Numbered from the stretch's first letter, positions 8,257-16,518 are shown. The stretch is DNA of 36,986 nt from Methylobacterium sp. J-030 (GCF_022829545.1 NZ_JAKSYM010000287.1:1-36986); one strand, 5' to 3'. Translations and numbers: made by a program. Notes: a model not told the origin generated them from the letters alone.

Positions 8257-9024
8257 ATGCCGCATGAACACGTCGTCGTCCGCACCTCAGATGGCGAATG
8301 CCCCACGCACGTATTGACGCCCGACGGCAAGGGTCCGTGGCCGGGCGCGATCATGTACATGGACGCTGGCGGGATCCGGCCCGCCATGATCGACATGGCG
8401 CGGCGGCTCGCGGGAGCAGGTTACGTCGTGCTGCTGCCGGACCTTTTCTACCGCTACGGACCCTACGGCCCCTTCGTGCCCAGGGACGTCCTCGCAGGCG
8501 ACTACCGCGCGATCCTGGGGCCGCTGATGGCCACGACGGGGAACGACAAGGCTGCCGAAGATACGAGCGCGATCATCGCCTGTCTTGCCGCGCGCGGCGA
8601 CGTCAGTGGCCAACGTATCGGCGCGGTCGGCTTCTGCATGGGCGGTGGCATGGCTCTCGGCGCGGCGGCCGCGTTCCCCGACCGCTTCGCCGCCGTCGCG
8701 AGCTTTCACGGCGGGAACCTCGCCACCGACGCGCCGACCAGTCCCCACCGTGGCGCACCGTGCATCGAGGCCGAGGTCTACGTCGCGGCGGCCGAGGACG
8801 ACCGTAGCTACCCGACCGAGATGGCCGCCACACTGGAGGCCGCGCTGAGCGACGCCGGCGTGACATTCCGTGCCGAGACCTATCCCGCCGAACATGGCTG
8901 GATGATTCCGGACTTTCCGGTCTACGATCGAGTGGCCGCGGAACGCGGGTGGAGCGAATTGATCGCGCTGTATGGGCGCATCCTGCATCGTCCAAACGAT
9001 CAGCCCCGCGTCGGCGGTCGATAG
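8257..9024 (+). CDS. Dienelactone hydrolase family protein
   Basis: A 255-residue alpha/beta hydrolase of the dienelactone hydrolase (carboxymethylenebutenolidase) family. The catalytic triad is visible: Cys127 in AVGFCMGGG, Asp at about 181 in AAEDD and His213 in AEHGW. Characterised members open lactone rings in the modified ortho-cleavage route for chloroaromatics; many relatives act on other lactones or esters. No chlorocatechol dioxygenase lies in the window, so the classical route is not supported. The gene starts 67 bases after the hydrolase at 7158-8189. Confidence 0.88.
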   Translation: MPHEHVVVRTSDGECPTHVLTPDGKGPWPGAIMYMDAGGIRPAMIDMARRLAGAGYVVLLPDLFYRYGPYGPFVPRDVLAGDYRAILGPLMATTGNDKAAEDTSAIIACLAARGDVSGQRIGAVGFCMGGGMALGAAAAFPDRFAAVASFHGGNLATDAPTSPHRGAPCIEAEVYVAAAEDDRSYPTEMAATLEAALSDAGVTFRAETYPAEHGWMIPDFPVYDRVAAERGWSELIALYGRILHRPNDQPRVGGR

Positions 9025-9058
9025 TACGATTGTGCCGGCCCCTCATCATGGAGCAGAC

Positions 9059-9433
9059 ATGTTCACCCACGTGATGATCGGCAGCAACGATCTCGACCGG
9101 TCAAGAGCCTTCTACGACGCCACGTTCGCCGCGTTGGGCGGCGAGCCGGGTGAGATGGATGCTAGGGGCAGGCTGATCTACGCCCACGAAGGCGGTCGCC
9201 TAATGATTACCAAGCCAATCGACGGGCAGCCGGCGACCGCGGCCAACGGCGGGACCATCGGTATCGCCGCCGAGAGCCCGGACCGCGTTCGCGCGTGGCA
9301 CGAGGCTGGCGCCAAGCACGGCGGTACCGCGATTGAAAGCCCGCCCGCGGAGCGCCCGAACGGGTCCTTCGTCGCCTACCTCCGTGATCCGGACGGAAAC
9401 AAGCTGACCGCACGGTCCAAGCCGACGAGGTGA
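9059..9433 (+). CDS. VOC-superfamily (glyoxalase/bleomycin-resistance-like) protein
   Basis: A 124-residue single VOC domain. Recognisable parts are MFTHVMIGSNDLDRSRAFYD at the start, with the metal-ligand His at residue 4, and SFVAYLRDPDGNKLTA at the end, the standard closing motif with DPDGN. VOC proteins include glyoxalases, extradiol dioxygenases, isomerases and antibiotic-binding proteins; this short type often binds small ligands and is rarely assigned a reaction. ATG 9059 follows GGAG at 9050-9053 with ideal spacing. It is last in a same-strand run of GST, hydrolase, DLH and VOC genes. Confidence 0.85.
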   Translation: MFTHVMIGSNDLDRSRAFYDATFAALGGEPGEMDARGRLIYAHEGGRLMITKPIDGQPATAANGGTIGIAAESPDRVRAWHEAGAKHGGTAIESPPAERPNGSFVAYLRDPDGNKLTARSKPTR

Positions 9434-9802
9434 CGAGGGCGGCCCTCGATCGTTTCTCGGAGGGGCACGCGACATCCGCCTCGCACGACTCTGGATGACG
9501 CGCCGGCGAACGCTGGCGCAGGCGAGGAGGGGCTCCAGAGCAAGCTTCGGCCGTACGTAGACGTCGCGCCGCTCCGTCCGTCACGCTGCCGTGGGACGTG
9601 ATCTGGTACCGTCACATCGGGTCCGGCCAATCGCATGCCGGAAGCTCGACTTTGACGGGATCGAGTGGATCCGGTTCGCCTGCGACGGAGGCGACCGACG
9701 GTGGTACGAGTAGGCGTCGCGGACCTCCGGTCTCGTTCGGAGATCCAAGCCTGGGAGTCGTCACCCGGTGCACGGACGCAGCATGACCACGGGAGCATCG
9801 TG
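9434..9802. other. Gene-free stretch with a two-level hairpin
   Basis: These 369 bases carry no gene I can support. A compact structure lies at 9489-9540. A short closed frame around 9610-9710 ends DFDGIEWIRFACDGGDRRWY plus Glu and stop, which could be the last residues of a lost gene, but there is nothing to identify it. Confidence 0.35.
9489..9540. repeat. Nested inverted repeat / stem-loop
   Basis: The inner stem GCGCCGGC-GAAC-GCTGGCGC (9500-9519) has 8 pairs, one of them G-U, and a tetraloop. The outer arms CTCTGGA (9489-9495) and TCCAGAG (9534-9540) are exact reverse complements. No T-run follows, so it is not a standard intrinsic terminator, but it sits 56 bases after the VOC gene and could stabilise or end that transcript. 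Confidence 0.45.
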
Positions 9803-10321
9803 ATGGGTTCGTCATCGGGCACGGGCGTACGGTCCGTTCCGCCGCCGACGGCGAGCGCTATCGCGGGCTGGTACGAAGGAGCCGACCTCGCCGACGCCTT
9901 CGCAGTGACGCTGCCAGGACGGGGACCACATGACCTGGCTGCCCTGGCCGAGCGGTCGCTCCGAAATCCCGCACCGTGGTTCGGAGTCGCGATGCGGTTG
10001 CGCGACGCGGCCGTGCGTCCTTTCGGTGTGCGAACCTCGCGTCAGATCCGCGATCACCTCCGCAGCCGGGATGCCGACCGAATCGACTTTTCCCCCGTCC
10101 TGTCGCGCTCGCAACAGGAGATCGTGCTCGGCGAGGACGACCGGCACCTCGATTTTCGCCTGTCCCTGATGCTGACCGCACGGCCGGACGGCAGGGAGGA
10201 TCTAACGGCCACGACGATTGTGCGTTGCCACGGCCTTCTCGGCCGGGGCTACCTTGCCGCGATCATGGCTGGTCACGTGTTGGTCGTCCGATTGGCCCTG
10301 CGGCAGGCGTCGCGCGACTGA
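9803..10321 (+). CDS. DUF2867-like protein
   Basis: A 172-residue protein resembling the DUF2867 group: N-terminal AGWYEGADLADAFAVTLPGR, central FGVRTSRQIRDHL and a C-terminal hydrophobic segment (RGYLAAIMAGHVLVVRLALR). The LGEDDRHLDFRLSLML region matches the beta-rich core of ligand-binding folds found in this family. No reaction is known for stand-alone members. ATG 9803 is preceded by GGGAGCATCGTG, which is a good ribosome site. It stands apart from the VOC gene by 369 bases and is followed by the amidase relic. Confidence 0.6.
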   Translation: MGSSSGTGVRSVPPPTASAIAGWYEGADLADAFAVTLPGRGPHDLAALAERSLRNPAPWFGVAMRLRDAAVRPFGVRTSRQIRDHLRSRDADRIDFSPVLSRSQQEIVLGEDDRHLDFRLSLMLTARPDGREDLTATTIVRCHGLLGRGYLAAIMAGHVLVVRLALRQASRD

Positions 10322-10445
10322 CCGTTCGGACGAAAAACAAATCTTTGACGATCAGGGGTCGGGCGGTCACCTGGAACAGGCCACTACATCCTCCGTGAGG
10401 CGCGCACCCCGGGCGCGACCACAGAGGGCTCGACGCTCAGCCTAA

Positions 10446-10914
10446 AACGTCCGCTGCAACTTCGATGATATCATGATGGCCGAGGCCTACGCGCTCTATG
10501 GGACGTTCGCCGAGGATTCTGGCCCCCCGATTAATCCGGGCGTGCGCCGGCGGATCCTAAGTGGGGCCGTAGACGCGCGGACCTACATCGCCGCCCTGGC
10601 GCGCCAAGGCCGATGCCCGCGAGATGCTGCAGGCCTTCGGCACGGTCAATGCGCTGCTCGTCCCGACGGCGCGCACCCTGCCGATCCCGCTCGCCAAGGT
10701 GGACGAGGCGACGACGCCGGCGGTCCTGACGCGCTTCGTCAACCAGATCGACTTCTGCGCGCTCGCTATACCGAACGGGCTGTCCGCGACGGGCCTGCCG
10801 ATCTCGCTGCAGATCGTCTGCCGGCCTTTCGATGAGGCACAAGCGCTTCGCATCGGGTTCGCCTTCGAAGCCGCAACGGCGTTTCACCGTGCGACCCCGC
10901 CCATGGCAGCGTGA
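10446..10914 (+). pseudogene. Amidase C-terminal relic, truncated and frameshifted
   Basis: Two consecutive frames read as the C-terminal third of an amidase-signature protein: AEAYALYGTFAED and VRRRILSGAVDARTYIAALA in the first, then ADAREMLQAFGTVNALLVPT, QIDFCALAIPNGLSATGLPI and SLQIVCRPFDEAQALRIGFA in the second. They join at about 10605, where one extra base shifts the frame. The N-terminal part with the catalytic Lys and Ser residues is missing (a stop lies at 10443-10445). It sits beside the nitrile hydratase genes, where a functional amidase would be expected, so it was probably the partner enzyme and has been lost. Confidence 0.75.
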
Positions 10915-10976
10915 GGGTGCGATAGGCGCTCGGATCGACGGAGCCTGACGAGCTCGGCGCGCGACGCTCACGCCGT

Positions 10977-11339
10977 TCAGCCATGGGCGCGGCGCGCGTC
11001 GAGGACGATGGGTTGCCCGTGCGGGGTCGAGCGGGCAGCTAGATCCCAGGCATCCCGCAACGCGGCAAGTCCATCCCGGTCAGTCACGGCCTTGCGAACC
11101 AGGATCGCCTCGAGGGCGCATAGCCAAGCCTGATAGGTGGCCTCGCCGCAGGGCGCGGAGGCGGGATCGGCGCGCATCGCCGCCGCCAGCGCCTCGGTCC
11201 ATTCCGGCCAGGTAAACAGTCCCGCCTCGTGCAGCGACACCGCCATCGCGAAGACCTGGGCCTCCCAGGGCTCGCGGAACACAGGCGCCTCGCTGTTCGA
11301 CCGATCAGGTGACGGGCTCAAGATAGCTCTCCCAGGCAT
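10977..11339 (-). CDS. Nitrile hydratase accessory (activator) protein
   Basis: A 120-residue small protein with the conserved look of nitrile hydratase activators (P14K/NhlE type): FREPWEAQVFAMAVSLHEAG, LFTWPEWTEALAAAM, and TYQAWLCALEAILVRK. These chaperone-like proteins deliver cobalt to the alpha subunit by subunit exchange and aid maturation of the cysteine-sulfinic/sulfenic centre. The related beta-subunit N-terminus explains the shared motifs. The start overlaps the end of the beta gene by 35 bases, which is common for this gene pair; a later start cannot be excluded. Confidence 0.85.
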   Translation of the reverse strand: MPGRAILSPSPDRSNSEAPVFREPWEAQVFAMAVSLHEAGLFTWPEWTEALAAAMRADPASAPCGEATYQAWLCALEAILVRKAVTDRDGLAALRDAWDLAARSTPHGQPIVLDARRAHG

Positions 11340-11967
11340 CCACCGAGACGCTTAGCGTCGGGTCGGCCTCTACACCCCACAGCTCGGTGCCGCCGAAGCG
11401 GATCGTGTAGAGCCATTGCGGGTCCTCGCCGAGGCCGTGGGCATTGGTGTCCGGCAGCACGAAGACGCCGTGCGCCCGTTCGACCGTCCCAACCTTTCCG
11501 CGCACGTAGCGCGGCAGGCGAGTGTGAGTCGGCAGGTTGATCACCCGCATGCGCACGGCCTCATTCACGGAGAAGCGCGCCGGCGCGGACGGCTCACGCG
11601 CGTACCGTGTGCCCGCGGCGAGCGCCGGGCCGACCGCTTCCGCGCGGAGCACTCTCGGCACCGAACGAGCGGGCTCCCGGGACGCTCCGGCCGCGACCTC
11701 TTCGGCCGTGACCATCCCCTCCGCGATCAGCCGGTTCGTCAGCGCCTCCAGCCAGATCCGGTAGTAGGACGAGCCGTAGTACATGGCCGGGGGCAGCGAC
11801 TCCCGGCTGAAGCGCATGGCGTCGATGGTCCAAACGCCGGTGGCCGAGGCCGCCAGCGTCACGGCGAGCACCCGCTTCTCCCAGTCCGCGTGGAAGCGGA
11901 CTGCCTCAGGCTCCGGCACGACGGGGCCGAAGCCCATCATGCCGCCGACATCCTGCGGTCCGTTCAT
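11305..11967 (-). CDS. nthB: Nitrile hydratase beta subunit
   Basis: A 220-residue beta subunit. It starts [20 protein letters not shown], the nearly invariant N-terminus of this subunit, and ends with the SH3-like barrel ([47 protein letters not shown]). With the alpha subunit it forms the alpha-beta unit that hydrates nitriles to amides in the cytoplasm. ATG 11967 overlaps the alpha stop as ATGA, ensuring coupled translation. Confidence 0.95.
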   Translation of the reverse strand: MNGPQDVGGMMGFGPVVPEPEAVRFHADWEKRVLAVTLAASATGVWTIDAMRFSRESLPPAMYYGSSYYRIWLEALTNRLIAEGMVTAEEVAAGASREPARSVPRVLRAEAVGPALAAGTRYAREPSAPARFSVNEAVRMRVINLPTHTRLPRYVRGKVGTVERAHGVFVLPDTNAHGLGEDPQWLYTIRFGGTELWGVEADPTLSVSVDAWESYLEPVT

Positions 11968-12608
11968 GAGGCGGCCGCCGGCTGACGGGCGACGCCTGCG
12001 CCGATCATCGAGTCGCGAGTGACGAGGTCGGCGAGCGCCGCCTCGTCGAGCCCCTCGCTGCCGGGCGGGCGCTGCGGAATGACGAAGTAGCGCGTCTCGG
12101 CGGTCGAGTCCCAGACCCGGATCTGCCGGTCCGCGGGCAGGCTGACGCCGAACTCGGCCAGCACACCGCGCGGGTCGATCACTGCGCGCGAGCGGTAGGC
12201 CGGGCTCTTGTACCAGGCCGGCGGCAGGCCGAGCACCGGCCAGGGGTAGCAGGAGCACAGGGTGCAGACCACGAGGTTATGCTGCGCCTCGGTGTTCTCA
12301 ACGGCCACCATGTGCTCGCCCTGCCGGCCGCCGAAGCCGAGGGCGGCTATCGCGGCGGTGGCGTCCCGCAGAAGCCAGTCGCGATAGGCCGGATCATTCC
12401 AAGCTCTCGCCACGACGCGGGCGCCGTTGCGCGGCCCGATCTTTGTCTCGTACGTCTCTATGATCGCCTCGAGCGCGGCCGGGTCAACGTAGCCTTTGGC
12501 GACCAACAGCGTCTCGAGCGCGCGCACCCGCAACTCGGTCTCCGACAGGGCGCTTCCGCGATCGTGATGATCGTGCCGGTGATGATTGTGCCCGTGGTCG
12601 TTGTGCAT
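11964..12608 (-). CDS. nthA: Nitrile hydratase alpha subunit, cobalt type, His-rich N-terminus
   Basis: A 214-residue catalytic subunit. The metal-binding claw is CTLCSC at residues 115-120 (Cys115, Cys118, Ser119, Cys120); Thr at position 116 marks the low-spin Co(III) type, whereas iron enzymes have Ser. [20 protein letters not shown] and [20 protein letters not shown] are also family-typical. Residues 1-15 hold eight histidines ([15 protein letters not shown]), an extension that could bind Co or Ni before insertion. It is first of three tightly linked nth genes on the minus strand, downstream of a SnoaL-like gene and an MFS permease. The product amide would need an amidase: the adjacent one is a relic. 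Confidence 0.95.
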   Translation of the reverse strand: MHNDHGHNHHRHDHHDRGSALSETELRVRALETLLVAKGYVDPAALEAIIETYETKIGPRNGARVVARAWNDPAYRDWLLRDATAAIAALGFGGRQGEHMVAVENTEAQHNLVVCTLCSCYPWPVLGLPPAWYKSPAYRSRAVIDPRGVLAEFGVSLPADRQIRVWDSTAETRYFVIPQRPPGSEGLDEAALADLVTRDSMIGAGVARQPAAAS

Positions 12609-12632
12609 CGGCTAACCTTTCCCGACGTCGTC

Positions 12633-12649
12633 GCGCGCTGTCAGCGCGC
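12633..12649. promoter_or_regulatory. 17-nt palindrome just upstream of nthA
   Basis: GCGCGCTG-T-CAGCGCGC is a perfect palindrome around one central base, 25 bases before the nthA start. It could be an operator or a hairpin in the leader RNA close to the ribosome site. No second copy was seen upstream of the LysR gene at 14756, so that regulator need not be its reader. Confidence 0.4.
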
Positions 12650-12730
12650 CGATCTTAGTCAGCGCGAACATCATCCCGAACCCTCGATCCTGGCGTCAAC
12701 CGTACGGTGTCGGGTGTGACGCCACCCGCG

Positions 12731-13222
12731 CTAGGATGCGAGATTGAACTCCGGACGCTCGACCGCCCCGCTCTCGATGCGCCCAATCAGACCGTGAATG
12801 TCGCCTAGCACCCACAGGTCCCGGACCTTGCCCAGCGCGAAGGTGAAGACTGGCGCACCGTACCACCAGACGTGGCGGCCGGTCGGCGGCTGGCCGAACA
12901 GCGGCTTGCGGTGAATGCCATGAAACCGCAGCTTGCCGGTGACTTGATCGCCTTCCTCGACGAGGCCGAGGATGTCCGAGGTGTAGTGCTCCAGGGAGTC
13001 TGTCACCCAACGCACGTATTCGGCGAACTGGGCATGTCCAACCAGGACCGGTCCCAGGGAACCACGGAAGGTGAAGTCGGCGTGGAAGATCTCGGGGATC
13101 AGCCGAACGTCGGCGTGGTCCCACATGTCTTTGTAGAATTTGCGCACGACCTCCTTCTGCGGGCTCAGCGCCGCGCGGTCGATCGGCATCGGTGGCTCCA
13201 GGCCGTGAGGGGCGGCAATCAT
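12731..13222 (-). CDS. SnoaL-like / NTF2-fold protein
   Basis: A 163-residue protein of the SnoaL-like polyketide cyclase group (NTF2 fold): KEVVRKFYKDMWDHADVRLI, PEIFHADFTFRGSLGPVLVG, and the WWYGAPVFTFALGKV strand. Relatives catalyse cyclisation, hydration or isomerisation of small ring compounds or only bind ligands. The ATG at 13222 is chosen because the extension upstream is arginine-rich and unlike the family. It sits between the MFS permease and nthA, all on the minus strand with gaps of 70 and 122 bases, so a role in metabolism of the imported nitrile or aromatic acid is likely but unproven. Confidence 0.8.
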   Translation of the reverse strand: MIAAPHGLEPPMPIDRAALSPQKEVVRKFYKDMWDHADVRLIPEIFHADFTFRGSLGPVLVGHAQFAEYVRWVTDSLEHYTSDILGLVEEGDQVTGKLRFHGIHRKPLFGQPPTGRHVWWYGAPVFTFALGKVRDLWVLGDIHGLIGRIESGAVERPEFNLAS

Positions 13223-13292
13223 AGGCGTTCGTCTCTCAGTGTCGGAAGGGGGCACGCGCTGGGCTACGGCGCGCGAGGTCGACGGTGCCGTG

Positions 13293-14600
13293 TCAGGCGC
13301 TCGGGGCTGCTGCAGGCAGCGGCGGCAGCTCGTCCTTCGCCGAGGGCGTCGCCTGCGTGATGTCGCGGCCACAGGTCTCGGGCAGGAACAGCAGGGCGAG
13401 GATGGCGAGACCGTACGCCCCAGCCGTGTAGAGTCCGATCGCCGTGCCGAGAGGCAGCGTCGTACTCAGCAGGCCGACAAACGCCGGGAAGAGGGCGCCG
13501 ATTCCGCGGCCGACGTTGTAGCAGAAGCCCTGCCCGGTACCGCGCACCTCGGTCGGGAAAAGCTCGGCGAAGTACGCGCCAGTTGGGGCGAACATCGCGT
13601 TCGCGCAGAAGCCCAGCGGGAAGCCGAGGACGAGCATCAGCGCGTTGTCGATCGGCGCGAGAGTGTAAAGGCACACGACGATTGTTGACAGAACGGCAAA
13701 CAGCAGGAACGTGCGACGGCGTCCGATCCAGTCGGCGAGGTGGGCACCTGCCAGGAAGCCGCAGAAAGCACCGAAGATGATCACCGCGAGGTATGAACCG
13801 GTGCCAAGGACGGACAGACCCTTCTGTGTCTTCAAGTAGGTCGGCAGCCACGTGACTACCGCGTAGTAGCCGCCCTGGAGGCCGACGGCGAAGACGGACG
13901 ACAGCACCGTGGTCCGCAGCAGGTCGCGGTGGAAGATACGCACGACCTGTCGCATCCCAGGTCGATGGTCAGTCGCTGACCGCGCACGGGCCACGGCCTC
14001 GAAGACCTCCGACTCGGTCACGTAGCGCCGGATGAAGATGACGAGCAGGGCTGGCAGAACGCCGATCCAGAACATGACCCGCCACGCCTGCTCTTGCGGT
14101 AGGATTGAGAAGAGCAACGTGAACAGGAGGGCGGCCCCCGCCCACCCGACCGCGAAGCCGCTGTGGACTGTGCCTGCGGCCCGGCCGCGGAACGTCGGCC
14201 GGATTACCTCCGAGATCAGGACCGCGCCGGCCGCCCACTCCCCGCCGAAGCCCAGGCCCTGCAGGCTGCGCAGAACGAGGAGGTGCCAGTAGTCGGTCGC
14301 GAACCCGCTCAGGAACGTGAAGACCGCGAACCAGACGACGGTGATCTGCAGGGTCCGCACCCGGCCGAACCGGTCGCTGAGGGCGCCGGCGATCCATCCC
14401 CCCATCGCGGAGAACATGAGCGCCACAGTCCCGACATAACCGGCCTGGACCTGCGTCATACCCCACGTCGCGATTAGCGTCGGGATCACGAACGAGTAGA
14501 TCTGCACGTCGAAGGCATCGAGCGCCCAGCCCCCGAAGCAGGCCGTCATCGTCCGCCGTTCACGCTGAGTGAGATCCTGCCACCACATCCGCATCGTCAC
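13293..14600 (-). CDS. MFS transporter (AAHS/SHS-type, organic acid symporter)
   Basis: A 435-residue inner-membrane permease with twelve predicted helices. The loop between helices 2 and 3 reads GALSDRFGRVRTLQ, the MFS signature, with its second-half copy AHLADWIGRRRT. The start GGWALDAFDVQIYSFVIPTL resembles the aromatic acid and sialate/lactate H+ symporters. It likely imports a carboxylic acid or related compound for the nitrile module behind it. GTG 14600 or ATG 14594 are both possible. The gene diverges from a LysR gene at 14756, the usual arrangement for a regulated uptake gene. Confidence 0.88.
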   Translation of the reverse strand: MTMRMWWQDLTQRERRTMTACFGGWALDAFDVQIYSFVIPTLIATWGMTQVQAGYVGTVALMFSAMGGWIAGALSDRFGRVRTLQITVVWFAVFTFLSGFATDYWHLLVLRSLQGLGFGGEWAAGAVLISEVIRPTFRGRAAGTVHSGFAVGWAGAALLFTLLFSILPQEQAWRVMFWIGVLPALLVIFIRRYVTESEVFEAVARARSATDHRPGMRQVVRIFHRDLLRTTVLSSVFAVGLQGGYYAVVTWLPTYLKTQKGLSVLGTGSYLAVIIFGAFCGFLAGAHLADWIGRRRTFLLFAVLSTIVVCLYTLAPIDNALMLVLGFPLGFCANAMFAPTGAYFAELFPTEVRGTGQGFCYNVGRGIGALFPAFVGLLSTTLPLGTAIGLYTAGAYGLAILALLFLPETCGRDITQATPSAKDELPPLPAAAPSA

Positions 14601-14705
14601 CCTCCGTCGTCGGGACGGTGACCATGGAGGGGCCGACGTCCGAGTACGGGGTAGAGAATGAGCGAGGCAAAAACGCTTGAAAACGTAGATTTTTGCTTTT
14701 GATCA

Positions 14706-14736
14706 ATGCAGATTTGCAGCTTCGGGCAATCTGCAT
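14706..14736. promoter_or_regulatory. Candidate LysR operator: 9-bp perfect dyad
   Basis: ATGCAGATT (14706-14714) and AATCTGCAT (14728-14736) are exact reverse complements with a 13-nt spacer. The dyad is 20 bases upstream of the LysR start and about 106 bases upstream of the divergent MFS gene. Interrupted dyads in this position are typical LTTR recognition sites that repress the regulator gene and activate the divergent operon. The surrounding bases are notably AT-rich for this genome. Confidence 0.6.
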
Positions 14737-14755
14737 ATGTCCTGAGCAGGTGACG

Positions 14756-15688
14756 ATGATGGGCCCCCTCACCGACTTCGACTGGACTGACCTGCACACC
14801 TTCCTCGAGGTCGCCCGCGGCGGCAGCGCAGCCTGTGCCGCAGAGGCGCTGCGCATCGATGCCACCACTGTCCGGAGGCGCATCGCGTCGCTGGAGGATG
14901 CGCTCGGCCTAACTCTCTTCGTGCGGTCGGGCCGGTCCGCGCAGCTCAGTGGAGACGGTGATCGCATCCTCGCCATCGTCTCGCGGATGGAGGAGCTCAG
15001 CAAAGCCATCTCCCGCGATGCCACGGACGCGTCGCGCGATCTGGTCGGCGTCGTCCGCGTCTCAACGATGGAGGGTTTCGGGAGCTACTTCCTCGCTCCG
15101 CGCCTGAGCGAGTTCATTCGACGCCACCCGAGGCTGTCGATCCAACTGGTCGCGTCCCAGACGATCCTCAACCTGTCCGAGCGGGAGGCCGACATCTCAC
15201 TGAACATGGTCCGGCCGCAGCGAGGACGTCTCATCGTGCGCCGGGCAGGGCAGTTCGGCGTCGGGCTGTACGGATCGCCGGGCTATCTCGAGCACGCCGG
15301 CGTGCCGTCGGTCCTGGCGGACCTCCGATCGCATGAGTTCGTCACCTACGTCGAAGAGCTGATCTCAGTCCCCCACGTGCGCTGGCTGCCCGACGTCATC
15401 GCCGAGCCTAGGTCCCGTTTTGCCTGCACGAGCCTCGTCGCGCAGTATGAGGCGGCCATCGAAGGGGCGGGTCTGGCCATGCTCCCGACGTTCATGGCGC
15501 GGCGGCGCGGGGGCTTGATCAGGGTGATGCCCAGAGAGGTCAACCTCGTCCGCGACTGGTGGCTCGTCGTGCACGCCGATCTGCAGAACGTACCCCGCAT
15601 CCGCGCTGCCATCACCTTCATCAACGAGATCATGCGCCGCGATCAGGCGATACTGATGAGCGATCCCGCCGGACAGCCGAGCGAGTAG
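14756..15688 (+). CDS. LysR-family transcriptional regulator
   Basis: A 310-residue LTTR. HTH at about residues 8-66 (FLEVARGGSAACAAEALRID, TTVRRRIASLEDALGLTLFV) followed by a linker helix and the ligand domain (GVVRVSTMEGFGSYFLAPRL). The frame is open from 14693, but that stretch holds the operator dyad; ATG 14756 (or 14759) after GAGCAGG is the better start. It diverges from the MFS, SnoaL and nitrile hydratase genes and is their most likely regulator. Its inducer is unknown. Confidence 0.9.
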   Translation: MMGPLTDFDWTDLHTFLEVARGGSAACAAEALRIDATTVRRRIASLEDALGLTLFVRSGRSAQLSGDGDRILAIVSRMEELSKAISRDATDASRDLVGVVRVSTMEGFGSYFLAPRLSEFIRRHPRLSIQLVASQTILNLSEREADISLNMVRPQRGRLIVRRAGQFGVGLYGSPGYLEHAGVPSVLADLRSHEFVTYVEELISVPHVRWLPDVIAEPRSRFACTSLVAQYEAAIEGAGLAMLPTFMARRRGGLIRVMPREVNLVRDWWLVVHADLQNVPRIRAAITFINEIMRRDQAILMSDPAGQPSE

Positions 15689-15823
15689 AGTATTGTTTCG
15701 AGGTTTGATGTCGACCGGCGATCTCACCGCGCGACCCTGCTGCGGGGCCCGTGCCACTAGCGTGAGACGGGCGCCGGCGGCCTCCATCTCGCGCCCGATC
15801 CTGCCACCCCTGTAGACAGGCGG

Positions 15824-16291
15824 TCAGAGCGAAACGACCGGATCGCCTGTCCGCACGATCCCGCCGACGAGGATCCGCGCGTTGAGGCCGGATCGGTTGA
15901 GGATTAGATTGAAGATCTCTTTGCCCGTTATCTCCTCGATGTGACGACACGGGACGCTTAGACGCGTAGCCTCGACGACGACGGAGCCGATGCGGAAGTG
16001 GCGACCGACGAGATGGTTGAGGGGCACGCCACGCGTCGTGATGTTCCGGCGATGGTCCGCGGGTGAGAGTTCGACGCCGTGGTCGCGCCACAGGGCTTCT
16101 AGGGTTTCCTCTTCGAAGAACGTCACTTGGCGTCCCTCCTCGGGCTTGTTCGAGTAGAACCCGCTGCCGACCGCGTAGCGGTCGCCCTCAATGCCATAGC
16201 CGGCGACAAGAGAGATCGCGGCCATCGCCTGCATGGGGAGGAACGCCCGCGGACCCAGGTGCAGGTGCGCCACCCGTCCGTGCCATCCCAT
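15824..16291 (-). CDS. MOSC domain protein
   Basis: A 155-residue single MOSC domain (the C-terminal domain of molybdenum cofactor sulfurases). The conserved cysteine occurs in RLSVPCRHIEEITG, followed by FNLILNRSGLNARILVGGIV; EGDRYAVGSGFYS is the usual N-terminal loop. Such proteins transfer sulfur or hydroxylated groups using Moco or handle sulfur carriers; stand-alone versions are mostly unassigned. ATG 16291 has GGAG and GAGG upstream and starts at the domain edge; ATG 16399 gives a 36-residue extension and is the alternative. The gene diverges from the XRE-cupin regulator. Confidence 0.82.
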   Translation of the reverse strand: MGWHGRVAHLHLGPRAFLPMQAMAAISLVAGYGIEGDRYAVGSGFYSNKPEEGRQVTFFEEETLEALWRDHGVELSPADHRRNITTRGVPLNHLVGRHFRIGSVVVEATRLSVPCRHIEEITGKEIFNLILNRSGLNARILVGGIVRTGDPVVSL

Positions 16292-16504
16292 CCCGACCTC
16301 GCTCCGGCGATCTGCATCGTCGGACCTCAATGCGGTCGTCGCGTCGCCGTCAGAATAAGGCTTGGTAGCCTCGATGATGCTCTCGTTCTGAACGCCCATA
16401 CCCCGGCCCGTCCCCAAAGTGCCGTGCCGATTAAACGCCGCCACGACGTCCGGTCGCGGTCGAGATCGACATCTCCCGTATCTTAATCGTTGAGTGGGTC
16501 CACA

Positions 16505-16518
16505 GGCAACATGTTGCC
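16505..16518. promoter_or_regulatory. Perfect palindrome GGCAACATGTTGCC upstream of XRE-cupin gene
   Basis: A 14-nt perfect palindrome 94 bases before the XRE-cupin start. Closely similar sites occur at 18560-18574 and 18579-18592 in front of the permease and reductase genes. This suggests the operator of the XRE-cupin regulator controlling itself and its neighbours. Confidence 0.6.

Noticed and set aside
15365..15787. Minus-strand frame between LysR and MOSC genes with a short Rossmann-like start (GREMEAAGARLTLVARAP)
   Set aside because: It runs mostly antisense to the LysR gene and turns to nonsense. At best a short relic, with too little to support.
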